DNA of 50,469 nucleotides from Bacteroidales bacterium (GTDB taxonomy: Bacteria > Bacteroidota > Bacteroidia > Bacteroidales > UBA10428): the NCBI GenBank assembly GCA_016933335.1, contig JAFGBD010000088.1, positions 1 to 50,469 on the forward strand. The letters are read 5' to 3'. The position numbers and the translations under genes were made by a program. Below the pieces are notes generated by a model that saw nothing but the letters and a program-made list of their open reading frames with translations, was not told where the DNA came from and did not search any database. Positions 34,253 through 43,512 of the stretch are shown one piece after another (within the stretch, counting starts at the first letter, position 1; each line of letters opens with the position of its first letter).

Positions 34253-34747
34253 TCAGTTCAGTTTAATCTCACGAATAGATTTTTCAATCAGATCTTTTTG
34301 TTCAGCAGTTTCAGATAATTGCTGCTGTAATATTTTACCTGCTATATGTACCGAAAGATCTGCGATCTGATCTTTGACTTCGTTGACTGCCTGTTCCTTC
34401 TCATTTCTGATGGTTTGTTTTGCAGAATCTATCAGTTTTCTTGCCTCCTCTGCTGCCTGTTGACGGGCTTCCTTAATGATGGTATCTTTAAGTTCTTTTG
34501 CTTCAATGATGATTTTGTCACGTTCAAGTCTGGCTTCAGCAATGATTTTTTCATTGTCAACTTTAAGTTGTGCCATTTCCTGCTTTGCATGGTCTGCAGA
34601 CAACAAAGCTTCCTGTATTGAATTTTCTCTTTCTTTGAGGAAAGAGAGAATGGGACGCCATGCGTATTTCCTTAAAATAAAAAGGACAATGAAAAAAGTT
34701 ATTGTCATCCAGAATATTGTTCCCAGACTTGGGGTTATCAGTTCCAT
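34253..34747 (-). CDS. atpF: ATP synthase F0 b subunit
   Basis: This 164-residue peripheral stalk protein has one N-terminal membrane helix (FWMTITFFIVLFIL) and a long charged helix for dimerisation (about 35-150). It begins MELITPSLGTIFW. A 43-base hairpin lies between it and atpE. Only one b gene is present, so the stalk should be a homodimer. Confidence 0.95.
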   Translation of the reverse strand: MELITPSLGTIFWMTITFFIVLFILRKYAWRPILSFLKERENSIQEALLSADHAKQEMAQLKVDNEKIIAEARLERDKIIIEAKELKDTIIKEARQQAAEEARKLIDSAKQTIRNEKEQAVNEVKDQIADLSVHIAGKILQQQLSETAEQKDLIEKSIREIKLN

Positions 34748-34770
34748 GGTCTAATCTTTTTATTGGTTAG

Positions 34771-34813
34771 AATCCCCGGTATATGGTAACCAACCGTTAC
34801 CAATCCGGGGATT
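34771..34813 (-). promoter_or_regulatory. Strong intercistronic stem-loop between atpE and atpF
   Basis: AATCCCCGG (34771-34779) pairs perfectly with CCGGGGATT (34805-34813). Inside it GGTAAC (34785-34790) pairs with GTTACC (34796-34801) around a CAACC loop. On the transcribed strand no U-run follows the hairpin, so it is more likely an mRNA-stability or partial-attenuation element than a full terminator. Its position after atpE fits a need for many c subunits per b dimer. That role is an inference. Confidence 0.6.
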
Positions 34814-34821
34814 TAAAAAAA

Positions 34822-35067
34822 CTATCCGCGTGCCATAAGACACACAACTACGGCAAACAGGGATACGCCTTCGATAAGTGCTGCAGAAATAATCATATTC
34901 GTGCGAATATCACCTGCAGCCTCAGGTTGACGAGCAATTGCTTCCATTGCAGTACTGCCAATCCTGCCTATACCAAATGCAGCTGCTATTGCGGCAATTG
35001 CGGCACCAAATGCCGAACCTATGTTGGCTAATCCCGCTACCTCTAATAAAACCGTTGATATTAACAT
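34822..35067 (-). CDS. atpE: ATP synthase F0 c subunit (rotor ring)
   Basis: This 81-residue hairpin of two membrane helices joined by the polar loop ARQPEA has its ion-binding Glu at E66 in SAALIEGVSLF. Na+-type rings normally have a Ser or Thr right after this Glu and a Gln in helix 1. Here Gly follows, and I see no such Gln, which favours H+ coupling. Helix 1 carries an Ala/Gly-rich packing motif (FGAAIAAIAAAFGIG). Confidence 0.96.
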   Translation of the reverse strand: MLISTVLLEVAGLANIGSAFGAAIAAIAAAFGIGRIGSTAMEAIARQPEAAGDIRTNMIISAALIEGVSLFAVVVCLMARG

Positions 35068-35088
35068 AATGCTAAAAATTTAGTTAAA

Positions 35089-36198
35089 CTAATGGTGTTC
35101 TTCAACAGCCATTCCAATATATAATGCTGAAAGAAACGTAAATACAAAAGCCTGAATAAAAGCCACAAGCAATTCCAGAAACATCATAAATAACAGGAAA
35201 ATGATGGACAGTGGTGAAACCATAAATCCAACAGCAGTGTTCAGTTCCCCGAATACAAAAATGAGACTCAGAAATCCCAGTGTTATAAGATGTCCGGCTG
35301 TGATATTTGCAAATAGCCGGATACATAACACAACCGGCTTTGTAATAACCCCGAATAATTCAATGACAGGCATAACAGGGGGTATCTTCAACCAGATGGG
35401 TACTCCGGGGGTATTAAAAATATGTTTCCAGTAATTCTTATTACCGCTGAAATTAACAACTATCATTGTGTATAATGCAAGTACACCCGTAACTGCAATA
35501 TTACCGGTAAGGTTGGCACCTCCGGGCGGTATGGGAATAAGGCCAAACATGTTATTTAACCAGATAAAAAAGAAGACGGTCAACAGGTAAGGCACAAACT
35601 TTTCGTGGTTAGGGCCTATAGATTGCTTTGCTATCTCATCCCTAACAAACAGGATAATTGGTTCAAAAAGCGATTGGGTCCCGCGTGGTGGTTTTCCCGG
35701 TCTTCTTTTATAGGCATTTGCAATGGAAATAAAAAGCCAGAGTATAATTACCACACTTACAAACATGGAAAGGATATTCTTTGTTATTGAGATATCAACC
35801 GGAAATCCAATGATCTTTCCTTCATGAATTTCAGAAATTTTACCTTTGTTTTCACCCTCCGGTTCCAGCTTGTATTCATAACCCCTTGAGAAATATGAGG
35901 AATGTCCGTGATGGAGTTTGTTTGATAAAAAAAATACCAGTCCGTTGTTTCGGCTGACCAATATTACGGGAAGAGGAATTGAGTAATGCTTTCCTTTGTA
36001 AGAAAATACATGCCATTCATGCGCATCTCTTATATGATCGAATAAAAATTCGTTCGGATTAAACCGTTTGCTTTCCTTATTGCCTGAATGGGGATCTTCA
36101 GTATTATTATCAGGAATGCTTTTCCCGCTAACTTTCAAAGAAAGACTGTATAATATACACAGGAAGACTGAAAATAATAATACCTTTCTCTTTAACAC
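35089..36198 (-). CDS. atpB: ATP synthase F0 a subunit with long N-terminal extension
   Basis: This is a 369-residue proton-channel subunit. The C-terminal part holds the essential Arg R293 in LCIRLFANITAGH and the terminal helices (FLELLVAFIQAFVFTFLSALYIGMAVEEHH). The first ~135 residues are unlike E. coli subunit a. A hydrophobic signal-like segment (1-25) precedes a His/Asp-rich soluble stretch that should lie in the periplasm. Such extensions are known in Bacteroidota a subunits. It is the first of the F0 membrane genes, 21 bases before atpE. Confidence 0.96.
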   Translation of the reverse strand: MLKRKVLLFSVFLCILYSLSLKVSGKSIPDNNTEDPHSGNKESKRFNPNEFLFDHIRDAHEWHVFSYKGKHYSIPLPVILVSRNNGLVFFLSNKLHHGHSSYFSRGYEYKLEPEGENKGKISEIHEGKIIGFPVDISITKNILSMFVSVVIILWLFISIANAYKRRPGKPPRGTQSLFEPIILFVRDEIAKQSIGPNHEKFVPYLLTVFFFIWLNNMFGLIPIPPGGANLTGNIAVTGVLALYTMIVVNFSGNKNYWKHIFNTPGVPIWLKIPPVMPVIELFGVITKPVVLCIRLFANITAGHLITLGFLSLIFVFGELNTAVGFMVSPLSIIFLLFMMFLELLVAFIQAFVFTFLSALYIGMAVEEHH

Positions 36199-36247
36199 TT
36201 CTCCCGATAGTTAATCATTCAAATACATACTATAAATATACTAAAAT

Positions 36248-36655
36248 CTAATCTGATTTTTCAATTTTATCTGAGTAAGTTTTTGAAAAAACAATCTTCC
36301 TTCTTACATCAAACAGGGTATAGATCAGATAAAGTAAAAAAAAGACAATGGCAAAGGTAATAGTTATCCTTTCAGAAATAATCATATATATTACCAGGAA
36401 AATCAGGTATGAAATAAACTTGACCAGGTAGGATAAAACATAAGCACTCCCGAACTTCGATAAAGGTTTTTTTTGTGAAAAATAAATAACTGACTGGGAG
36501 AAAACATTGATTATAAAAAAGAACAGTATCAACAGCCAGAAAACAGGCAGATAGTAATCTGATAAAATGGTTTTAAATAATATGAAGCCAATAATGCCGA
36601 GTATGATTGTAAGCAGACTGAGCTTTAGTATGTAATCTAAAAAGAATTTTTTCAT
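36248..36655 (-). CDS. Small four-helix membrane protein in the AtpI position
   Basis: This 135-residue protein has four predicted membrane helices and a charged C-terminal tail (KIEKSD). It lies between the atpZ-like gene and atpB, 7 bases after the former. Proteins of this size at this place in Bacteroidota are taken as AtpI-like, thought to help c-ring assembly or ion supply. I see no diagnostic motif, so the assignment rests on position and topology. Confidence 0.6.
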   Translation of the reverse strand: MKKFFLDYILKLSLLTIILGIIGFILFKTILSDYYLPVFWLLILFFFIINVFSQSVIYFSQKKPLSKFGSAYVLSYLVKFISYLIFLVIYMIISERITITFAIVFFLLYLIYTLFDVRRKIVFSKTYSDKIEKSD

Positions 36656-36662
36656 TTTATGG

Positions 36663-36902
36663 TCAGCTCTTTCTTATAAGATCCTTTATAACAGTATATA
36701 TCGCCAGTATAACAAATAGCATGGTAATAATTGCTGTAAATATCGGATCATTTGTTTGAAACCATTTATCCATTTTTATTCCCAGGAAAACACCGGCAAG
36801 AATAATGATGATCATTTGGAATGCAATGCCGGTATATTTGGTATAATTACTTAGATTTTCCCGGTTCGGGAATTTCTTTTTCGGATTCTTTTGCTGAGGC
36901 AT
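36663..36902 (-). CDS. AtpZ/AtpI-family F0F1-associated membrane protein
   Basis: This 79-residue protein has a basic N-terminus followed by two membrane helices. The first carries FQMIIIILAGVFLGIKMDKWF, the typical AtpZ pattern with a glycine-rich helix and KxDxW loop. AtpZ proteins form a small complex with AtpI that may serve in Mg2+/Ca2+ uptake or synthase assembly. The ATG at 36902 lies inside the end of the bactofilin gene, giving a 56-base overlap in another frame. No later start would preserve the protein. Confidence 0.8.
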   Translation of the reverse strand: MPQQKNPKKKFPNRENLSNYTKYTGIAFQMIIIILAGVFLGIKMDKWFQTNDPIFTAIITMLFVILAIYTVIKDLIRKS

Positions 36903-37257
36903 TTATTTGAGGGGTATCAACACTCATATTGCAGTTACCGGTAAATTTGGCTCCGGGTTCAATAGCCAGTTTTTTTGCCACGATATCTCCTTTCAGATTT
37001 GAAGGAGCCTTTAATGAAAGAAGCTCGGATACGACGATTTTGCCTTCGATACGACCGTCAATATCAGCATTTTTGCAATGAATCTCACCAAGCACCGATC
37101 CGGTTTCACCCACAACGACTTTACCTTTTGTTTTCAGGTTACCTGAAAGACTTCCGTCAATCCTGATATCGCTGTTGGATGTGATATTCCCGACAATTTC
37201 AGTTCCGGCACCCAGCAAATTAATTGTGTTGGTTTCAATTTCGTTATATTTTGCCAT
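36847..37257 (-). CDS. Bactofilin (polymer-forming cytoskeletal protein)
   Basis: This 136-residue protein has a bactofilin core of short beta-helix rungs (about 12-115) with the repeating pattern GTEIVGNITSNSDIRIDGSLSGNLKTKG. Disordered ends include a Pro/Glu/Lys C-tail. Bactofilins self-assemble into nucleotide-free filaments that position cell-wall or envelope machinery. It opens the ATP synthase operon, an arrangement shared by many Bacteroidota. Its stop at 36847 lies beyond the start of the atpZ-like gene. A TATCTTTG -7 element lies 45 bases upstream. Confidence 0.93.
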   Translation of the reverse strand: MAKYNEIETNTINLLGAGTEIVGNITSNSDIRIDGSLSGNLKTKGKVVVGETGSVLGEIHCKNADIDGRIEGKIVVSELLSLKAPSNLKGDIVAKKLAIEPGAKFTGNCNMSVDTPQINASAKESEKEIPEPGKSK

Positions 37258-37301
37258 TGATCTGTTAATTTAACTTTTAAATCAATAATCTGGATAGATA
37301 C

Positions 37302-37309
37302 CAAAGATA
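37302..37309 (-). promoter_or_regulatory. Bacteroidota -7 element (TATCTTTG) for the bactofilin-atp operon
   Basis: TATCTTTG on the minus strand matches TAnnTTTG, with TTAG (three of four bases of TTTG) 19 bases upstream. The predicted leader to ATG 37257 is about 40 bases. Confidence 0.5.
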
Positions 37310-37370
37310 ATGAATTACATTAAAAAGTCTAACGTAAAAAATGTCGAATTGTTCTTATGAGAATAAAAAT

Positions 37371-37390
37371 GCCCGGGTATTATCCCGGGC
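37371..37390 (-). terminator. Rho-independent terminator after fabH
   Basis: GCCCGGG (37371-37377) and CCCGGGC (37384-37390) form a perfect 7-base GC stem with a 6-base loop. On the minus strand it is followed by ATTTTTATT. It ends the DUF177-rpmF-plsX-fabH transcript and insulates it from the bactofilin promoter. Confidence 0.85.
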
Positions 37391-37407
37391 CGGATTCATT
37401 GGTTTTT

Positions 37408-38406
37408 TCAATTACCGTTGTAAGCCCATTTAAGGTAGATGGTCCCCCAGGTATACCCGGCACCGAATGCGGTCAGAATGAGATTGTCTCCTTTTTTGAG
37501 TTTCTTTTCATAATCCCACAGGCATAAAGGAACCGTAGCTGCGGTAGTATTACCATAATTATGAATATTTATCATTACCTGTTCTTTTCTAATTCCCATA
37601 CGGCGGGCAGTTGCCTCGATGATCCTCATATTTGCCTGGTGCGGTACAAGCCATGCAAGTTCTTCAGGTTGGATATTATTGCGTTTCATAATCTCAACAG
37701 AAATATCTGCCATTTTGGATACCGCGACTTTAAAGACGGGCTGACCTTCCTGGTAAACAAAATGTTCTCTTGCGTTAACTGTTTCATGTGTAGGGGGTTT
37801 GAGTGATCCTCCGGCTTTACAGTGTAAAAACTGGAATCCTTCTCCATCAACGCCCATGATGGAATCAAAAATACCGACATCTTCTGTTGTGGGTTCCAAA
37901 AGAACTGCGCCGGCACCATCACCAAAAAGAGGGCAGGTTTTCCGGTCGGTATAATCGGTTATGGTGGACATCATATCTGCTCCGACAACAATCACCTTCT
38001 TATATTTCCCCGATTCTATAAATCTCCTGGCAGTTTCCAGGGAAAATATAAAACCTGAACATGCTGCGGAGACATCGTAACTGAATGCATTTCTAAGGCC
38101 GGTTTTATAAGAAATGATATTTCCGGTGGCAGGATATGGCACATCTGCTGTAATGGTTGCACAAATAAGTAAATCAACCTTTTCAGGTCTGGTATTTGTT
38201 TTCTCAAGCAGCTCCTTAACAGCCATGGCACCCATATCGGAAGTGGCTTTACCTTTTTCCTTTAATATTCTTCTTTCTTTAATACCAACGCGCTGCATGA
38301 TCCATTCGTCACTTGTATCTACCATGTGACTCAATTCTTCATTATCCAGAATGCAATCTGGGACAAATCCTCCAATTCCTGTTATAGTAGCTCTGATTTT
38401 TGACAT
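37408..38406 (-). CDS. fabH: 3-oxoacyl-ACP synthase III
   Basis: FabH condenses acetyl-CoA (or a branched starter) with malonyl-ACP to begin fatty acid synthesis. The 332-residue protein carries the active-site Cys in SAACSGF, the His in PHQANMRI and the Asn in NYGNTTAA. It overlaps the plsX stop by one base (TAATG). The genes upstream are plsX, rpmF and the DUF177 gene. Starter specificity cannot be read from the motifs. Confidence 0.97.
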   Translation of the reverse strand: MSKIRATITGIGGFVPDCILDNEELSHMVDTSDEWIMQRVGIKERRILKEKGKATSDMGAMAVKELLEKTNTRPEKVDLLICATITADVPYPATGNIISYKTGLRNAFSYDVSAACSGFIFSLETARRFIESGKYKKVIVVGADMMSTITDYTDRKTCPLFGDGAGAVLLEPTTEDVGIFDSIMGVDGEGFQFLHCKAGGSLKPPTHETVNAREHFVYQEGQPVFKVAVSKMADISVEIMKRNNIQPEELAWLVPHQANMRIIEATARRMGIRKEQVMINIHNYGNTTAATVPLCLWDYEKKLKKGDNLILTAFGAGYTWGTIYLKWAYNGN

Positions 38407-39347
38407 TATTTAAAAGCTTCCTTTATTTTATCTACCAGTTTTGCATTAATTACATCGGCTGTATGGAGGATCATATTCTTGATTGCGGTTTCATTGGAGA
38501 TCCCATGTCCAATCATTACCGGTGCATTGATACCCATAATAGGCGTACCTCCGTAATTAACGAAGTTAAATTTTTCAAAAAAATCATCTTTAATATTCCT
38601 TTTCCTGAGCAGGGTATAAAAAGCTTCTGCCTCTTTGAGCATAACATTTCCTACAAAACCATCACAGACAATGACATCCACATTATTATCAAATAATTCA
38701 TTTGCCTCAATATTCCCGATAAAATTAAAATCTTTTGTTCCTTTCATTGCAGAATATGCTGCTTTGATCTGAAGATTACCTTTCTCTTCTTCTACTCCTA
38801 TATTCAGCAGACCGACTTTTGGTTCTTCAATATTATAAACATACTTTGCATAAAGCGAACCTAATATTGCATATTGATAAAGCACATCAGGTTTTGTATC
38901 AGGATTTATACCTACATCGAGTAAAATGGTCGGTGTTTCCGACAGTTTTGGGACCGAGGCTGTTATACATGGCCTTATAATACCTGGAACAGATTTTACA
39001 AGATGCATTGCTCCAACAAGCATGGCACCGGTATTTCCTGCACTGGCAAATCCGTCAAGCTTGCCAATGCTGAGGTATTTAAAGCCAAGGACAATACTTG
39101 CATTTGGTTTTTGAGTGAAAGCTTTTGCAGGATAATCACTCATCTCGATGGTGTCGGTTGTATGTAAGATTTCAAAAACTGAATGATCGAAATTTTCATG
39201 GGTACAGATGGCTTTTATTTTTTCCTGATCACCAAGAAGTACCAGTTTAATTTCATTCTGCGTTTCCCTTGCTGCAAGGATTGATCCTTTTACAGTAGCT
39301 TCCGGGGCGTAATCACCGCCCAGAATGTCAACACCTATTTTGATCAT
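38406..39347 (-). CDS. plsX: Phosphate acyltransferase PlsX
   Basis: PlsX makes acyl phosphate from acyl-ACP for phospholipid synthesis. The 313-residue protein shows the N-terminal IGVDILGGDYAPEATVKGSI, SAGNTGAMLVGAM and VVCDGFVGNVMLKEAEA blocks. It lies between rpmF (18 bases) and fabH (1-base overlap), the usual bacterial lipid-ribosome operon. Confidence 0.97.
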   Translation of the reverse strand: MIKIGVDILGGDYAPEATVKGSILAARETQNEIKLVLLGDQEKIKAICTHENFDHSVFEILHTTDTIEMSDYPAKAFTQKPNASIVLGFKYLSIGKLDGFASAGNTGAMLVGAMHLVKSVPGIIRPCITASVPKLSETPTILLDVGINPDTKPDVLYQYAILGSLYAKYVYNIEEPKVGLLNIGVEEEKGNLQIKAAYSAMKGTKDFNFIGNIEANELFDNNVDVIVCDGFVGNVMLKEAEAFYTLLRKRNIKDDFFEKFNFVNYGGTPIMGINAPVMIGHGISNETAIKNMILHTADVINAKLVDKIKEAFK

Positions 39348-39365
39348 TATTATAAAGTATGATTG

Positions 39366-39551
39366 TTATTTAGCCGTTTCCTTTTCAACTGCCAGCTTGC
39401 CCTTATAATGCCCGCATTCAGGACATACCCTGTGATATTGAACAGCAGCACCACAGTTCTGGCAAGTCGACAAAGTAGGTGCAATCGCTTTATAGTGTGT
39501 TCTTCTTTTATCTCTTCTCTGTTTTGAATGTTTTCTTTTTGGATGTGCCAT
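39366..39551 (-). CDS. rpmF: 50S ribosomal protein L32
   Basis: This 61-residue protein starts AHPKRKHSKQRRDKRRTHY. Two zinc-ribbon CxxC pairs (CQNC and CPEC) are intact, so this is the Zn-binding form. It lies 2 bases after the DUF177 gene stop. Confidence 0.97.
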   Translation of the reverse strand: MAHPKRKHSKQRRDKRRTHYKAIAPTLSTCQNCGAAVQYHRVCPECGHYKGKLAVEKETAK

Positions 39552-39553
39552 AT

Positions 39554-40096
39554 CTAAATATTATTATTTGTTCCTAACAAGTCTTTTAATTTGTCCCATG
39601 TATGATTTTCGTTTTTCATTCCTGATTTGCCATGATGTTTGTTCAGTTGCATAATCATTTCCTTGTTGCATGTGGAAACTCCGTTGATATCAGGATGAAT
39701 CTTTTTGTAAGGCATTGAAATACTTATACTCTCATAGATATAATGTTTCAAATCGATCTCATTGTCTCCGGGATGAAGAAATATCACCTCATCTGGTGCA
39801 TCATCAGATTCTGTCCTCTCGCTGAACTTGACAAATAACTTACCTTCATAACCAATATCCTGGTAAAAGAAATCCAGGCATCTGTCGCATTGGACATATA
39901 CTTTTCCTTTGATGATTATATCAAAAGTCAGTAAAGATGCTTCTTTAATCATATCGACATGGATATCGAGATGCCCGTTACTGACTTCCAAAGCGTCGTA
40001 TTCTTCAAAGAACTCATCCCCGGCTTCAAAATCAAAAAAGTGTACTCCTTCTTTTAATCCTCCAAAAGGAACAATATATTGATTCCTTGTTTTCAC
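39554..40096 (-). CDS. YceD/DUF177 family protein
   Basis: This 180-residue protein has the conserved metal-binding-like motif VQCDRCLDFF and the C-terminal STCNKEMIMQLN followed by WDKLKDLL. In plants a relative (DUF177A) is required for 23S rRNA maturation; the bacterial role is linked to the ribosome by its constant pairing with rpmF. The start codon is GTG 40096 (GTG AAA ACA). A TACTTTTG -7 element is 24 bases upstream. Confidence 0.9.
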   Translation of the reverse strand: MKTRNQYIVPFGGLKEGVHFFDFEAGDEFFEEYDALEVSNGHLDIHVDMIKEASLLTFDIIIKGKVYVQCDRCLDFFYQDIGYEGKLFVKFSERTESDDAPDEVIFLHPGDNEIDLKHYIYESISISMPYKKIHPDINGVSTCNKEMIMQLNKHHGKSGMKNENHTWDKLKDLLGTNNNI

Positions 40097-40119
40097 CCTG
40101 TAAATACAAAAAAGTGGTG

Positions 40120-40127
40120 CAAAAGTA
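40120..40127 (-). promoter_or_regulatory. Bacteroidota -7 element (TACTTTTG) for DUF177-rpmF-plsX-fabH
   Basis: TACTTTTG on the minus strand fits TAnnTTTG exactly. The leader to the GTG start is under 25 bases. The upstream -33 position is T-rich but has no clear TTTG. Confidence 0.45.
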
Positions 40128-40241
40128 TTAATAATTTTTTGGAATAAAAAAAGAAAAAGAAAGACGGATTGATCAGGTAAGAGGGTTTGGGGTTTACGTA
40201 TAAAGTTCTGATTTTAAAACAATAGGATTAAGTGTATGTGA

Positions 40242-40622
40242 TTATGTAAAATGATGCTCAATCGTGTCAATTAAGGTATCAATAAAGTAATCATCCTTTA
40301 TAACATACTCTTTTGCTCCTTTTTCCTTGAATTCCTGGATCAGTTCAGGATTCTTTTCGCGGCTGAGAATGATTACATTGAAATCTTTGTTGGTTTCGAT
40401 TATTTTTGTCAGGGTTTCCATTCCCGACATGCTGTTTGTATCCAGGTCGCCAAGATAATAATCAAGAACAATCAAATCAGGATTGAGTGAAAGGTTTTCA
40501 ATGCATTCTTCTCCTGAAAAATAAGATTTCACATCGTATCCGTCCCTGCATTTAAAGGTATATTCCATTAAATTCAGCATCATCTTATCATCATCCACGA
40601 AGAAGATCAGTCTGTTTCTCAT
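40242..40622 (-). CDS. Single-domain response regulator (CheY-like)
   Basis: This 126-residue REC domain is preferred from ATG 40622 (a TTG at 40625 precedes it). The acidic pocket is in FVDDDKMM, the phosphoacceptor Asp is in LIVLDYYLGD, the Thr/Ser switch is in VIILSREK, and the Lys is in YVIKDDY. There is no output domain. No histidine kinase is adjacent, so the partner is unknown. The 145-base gap downstream is empty. Confidence 0.9.
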   Translation of the reverse strand: MRNRLIFFVDDDKMMLNLMEYTFKCRDGYDVKSYFSGEECIENLSLNPDLIVLDYYLGDLDTNSMSGMETLTKIIETNKDFNVIILSREKNPELIQEFKEKGAKEYVIKDDYFIDTLIDTIEHHFT

Positions 40623-40674
40623 CAAAGAAAAGAATTCAGGAAAAGTGTATAAAAATTTAAATTATGAAAAAGAA

Positions 40675-40751
40675 GCTGTTTAAAAAGTATGTCTGATATT
40701 TTATATTTTGAAGCATGAAAAAACCATTTCCGGATACACCTTTTAAACAGC
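40675..40751 (-). terminator. Long inverted repeat downstream of the small barrel-protein gene
   Basis: GCTGTTTAAAA (40675-40685) and TTTTAAACAGC (40741-40751) are perfect 11-base inverted repeats around a 55-base spacer. On the minus strand the outer arm is followed by TTCTTTTTC. It may be a terminator with a large loop, or mark a small RNA. The sequence alone does not decide. Confidence 0.35.
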
Positions 40752-40764
40752 CTTATTTATTAAA

Positions 40765-41346
40765 CTATTTCATTTTGAATGTCACACCAAGAGTTAAATA
40801 GGCAATACCATATCCAAGTTCACCAAAAACAGCAATATTGTCTGCCAGATAATATTTACCTCCTATAAAGAATGAATATGCAAGTCCTGAACCGACTCCC
40901 GAAGTGTAAGTATAACCAATATCACCAAAATATTTATCGTTAACTAACCTAAAACCTAATAATAGTCCACCATATGTATCTAACTTATCGATAAACTCCA
41001 TGTGATAGGTTGCTCTACCACCTAAGATGAATGTAGTATATTTATAACCGTAAGTATATAAATAACTATATTCCCATTTATAGCTTGAAAATCCAACATA
41101 TCCACCAAGACCTAGAACACCAGGACCAATATCATCCTTAAAACCAAAATCTAATGATGCACAAACCGGAGGTATCGTTGTTTTATATCCAACTCCAGAA
41201 TACCAGGTTGCTCCAAAACCAATTCCCAGGTTTACATCTTTGTCTCCAACTTCAAATGATTGACTTTTAACTTGCATGGAAGTCATTGCAAGAAGAATCA
41301 GGGCAGCAGTCATGCCGATCAGGGATTTTGTGAGTTTCTTTTTCAT
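40765..41346 (-). CDS. Small outer-membrane beta-barrel protein
   Basis: This 193-residue protein has a signal peptide (cleavage near VKS-QS). The mature part is rich in Gly, Tyr and alternating strands, with a terminal TLGVTFKMK, and resembles an 8-strand barrel (OmpW/opacity-like). The function is unknown. The gene is flanked by its own -7 element (TACCTTTG, 41396-41403) upstream and an inverted repeat downstream, so it is probably monocistronic. Confidence 0.7.
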   Translation of the reverse strand: MKKKLTKSLIGMTAALILLAMTSMQVKSQSFEVGDKDVNLGIGFGATWYSGVGYKTTIPPVCASLDFGFKDDIGPGVLGLGGYVGFSSYKWEYSYLYTYGYKYTTFILGGRATYHMEFIDKLDTYGGLLLGFRLVNDKYFGDIGYTYTSGVGSGLAYSFFIGGKYYLADNIAVFGELGYGIAYLTLGVTFKMK

Positions 41347-41395
41347 GGATAATAAGTTTAAGTTAAGATTATTCTCATTAAGAGTTCAAACGACA

Positions 41396-41403
41396 CAAAG
41401 GTA
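41396..41403 (-). promoter_or_regulatory. Bacteroidota -7 element (TACCTTTG) for the barrel-protein gene
   Basis: On the minus strand TACCTTTG matches TAnnTTTG. The start codon is about 50 bases downstream. Confidence 0.4.
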
Positions 41404-41540
41404 TAAAAATGCGGTTGCAAAATGAATTCGATGAATGTATTTTTACTAATCTGTTTATAAAAATTATGAAAAGGTTGTTTTTTTACATGAATTTCAGAAA
41501 TTCCTGCCTTGTAATTTATACCAAATTGCTTTATATTTAT

Positions 41541-41559
41541 AATAAGATATCGTCTTATT
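41541..41559. promoter_or_regulatory. Dyad AATAAGA-TATCG-TCTTATT upstream of atpD
   Basis: This perfect 7-base inverted repeat with a 5-base centre ends 14 bases before the -7-like element of atpD. It may be an operator or the end of a divergent leader; the sequence alone does not decide. Confidence 0.35.
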
Positions 41560-41573
41560 TGAAATATATATCG

Positions 41574-41581
41574 TAGTTTTG
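41574..41581 (+). promoter_or_regulatory. Bacteroidota -7 element (TAGTTTTG) for atpDC
   Basis: TAGTTTTG fits TAnnTTTG and lies 26 bases before ATG 41607. A TTTG at 41558-41561 is too close to be a standard -33 element. Confidence 0.4.
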
Positions 41582-41594
41582 TTCACATTAATGA

Positions 41595-43115
<1,521 letters not shown>

Positions 43116-43140
43116 TGCAGTTCATTCCAAAGAGCCTATT

Positions 43141-43383
43141 GTGAATATTGAAATCATTACACCAGAAAAAAGACTTTATCAGGGGAAGGTTAAACTTGTA
43201 AAGGTTCCGGGTAGCAAGGGAAGTTTTGAAATATTGCACAACCATGCGCCGATTATTTCCACCCTTGATAAAGGCACGATAAAAATTGTATCAGATGAGG
43301 ATGGAACAGTCAATATTGACATTGAAGGAGGTATTATAGAAGTCATGAGTAATAATATCATTGTACTGGCTGGTATTATATGA
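43141..43383 (+). CDS. atpC: ATP synthase F1 epsilon subunit, short form
   Basis: The likely start is GTG 43141 (VNIEIITPEKR), giving 80 residues. The longer frame from 43066 overlaps atpD and its first 25 residues are unlike epsilon. Only the N-terminal beta-sandwich is present, with VKVPGSKGSFEILHNHAPIIS and GGIIEVMSNNIIVLAG. The C-terminal helical hairpin, which inhibits ATP hydrolysis in E. coli and Bacillus, is missing. Short epsilon subunits are usual in Bacteroidota. The gene is 25 bases after atpD. Confidence 0.92.
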   Translation: MNIEIITPEKRLYQGKVKLVKVPGSKGSFEILHNHAPIISTLDKGTIKIVSDEDGTVNIDIEGGIIEVMSNNIIVLAGII

Positions 43384-43512
43384 TATGAGATATTAAGATA
43401 CGGGATGTGGTATGCTTCCCGGGAACTCCTGTTTTCAAAACAGATCATTCCGTAATACGTTTATAAATTGAATTTTCTGAACAATTCAGATTAATATAGG
43501 CTCCCAAAAAAA

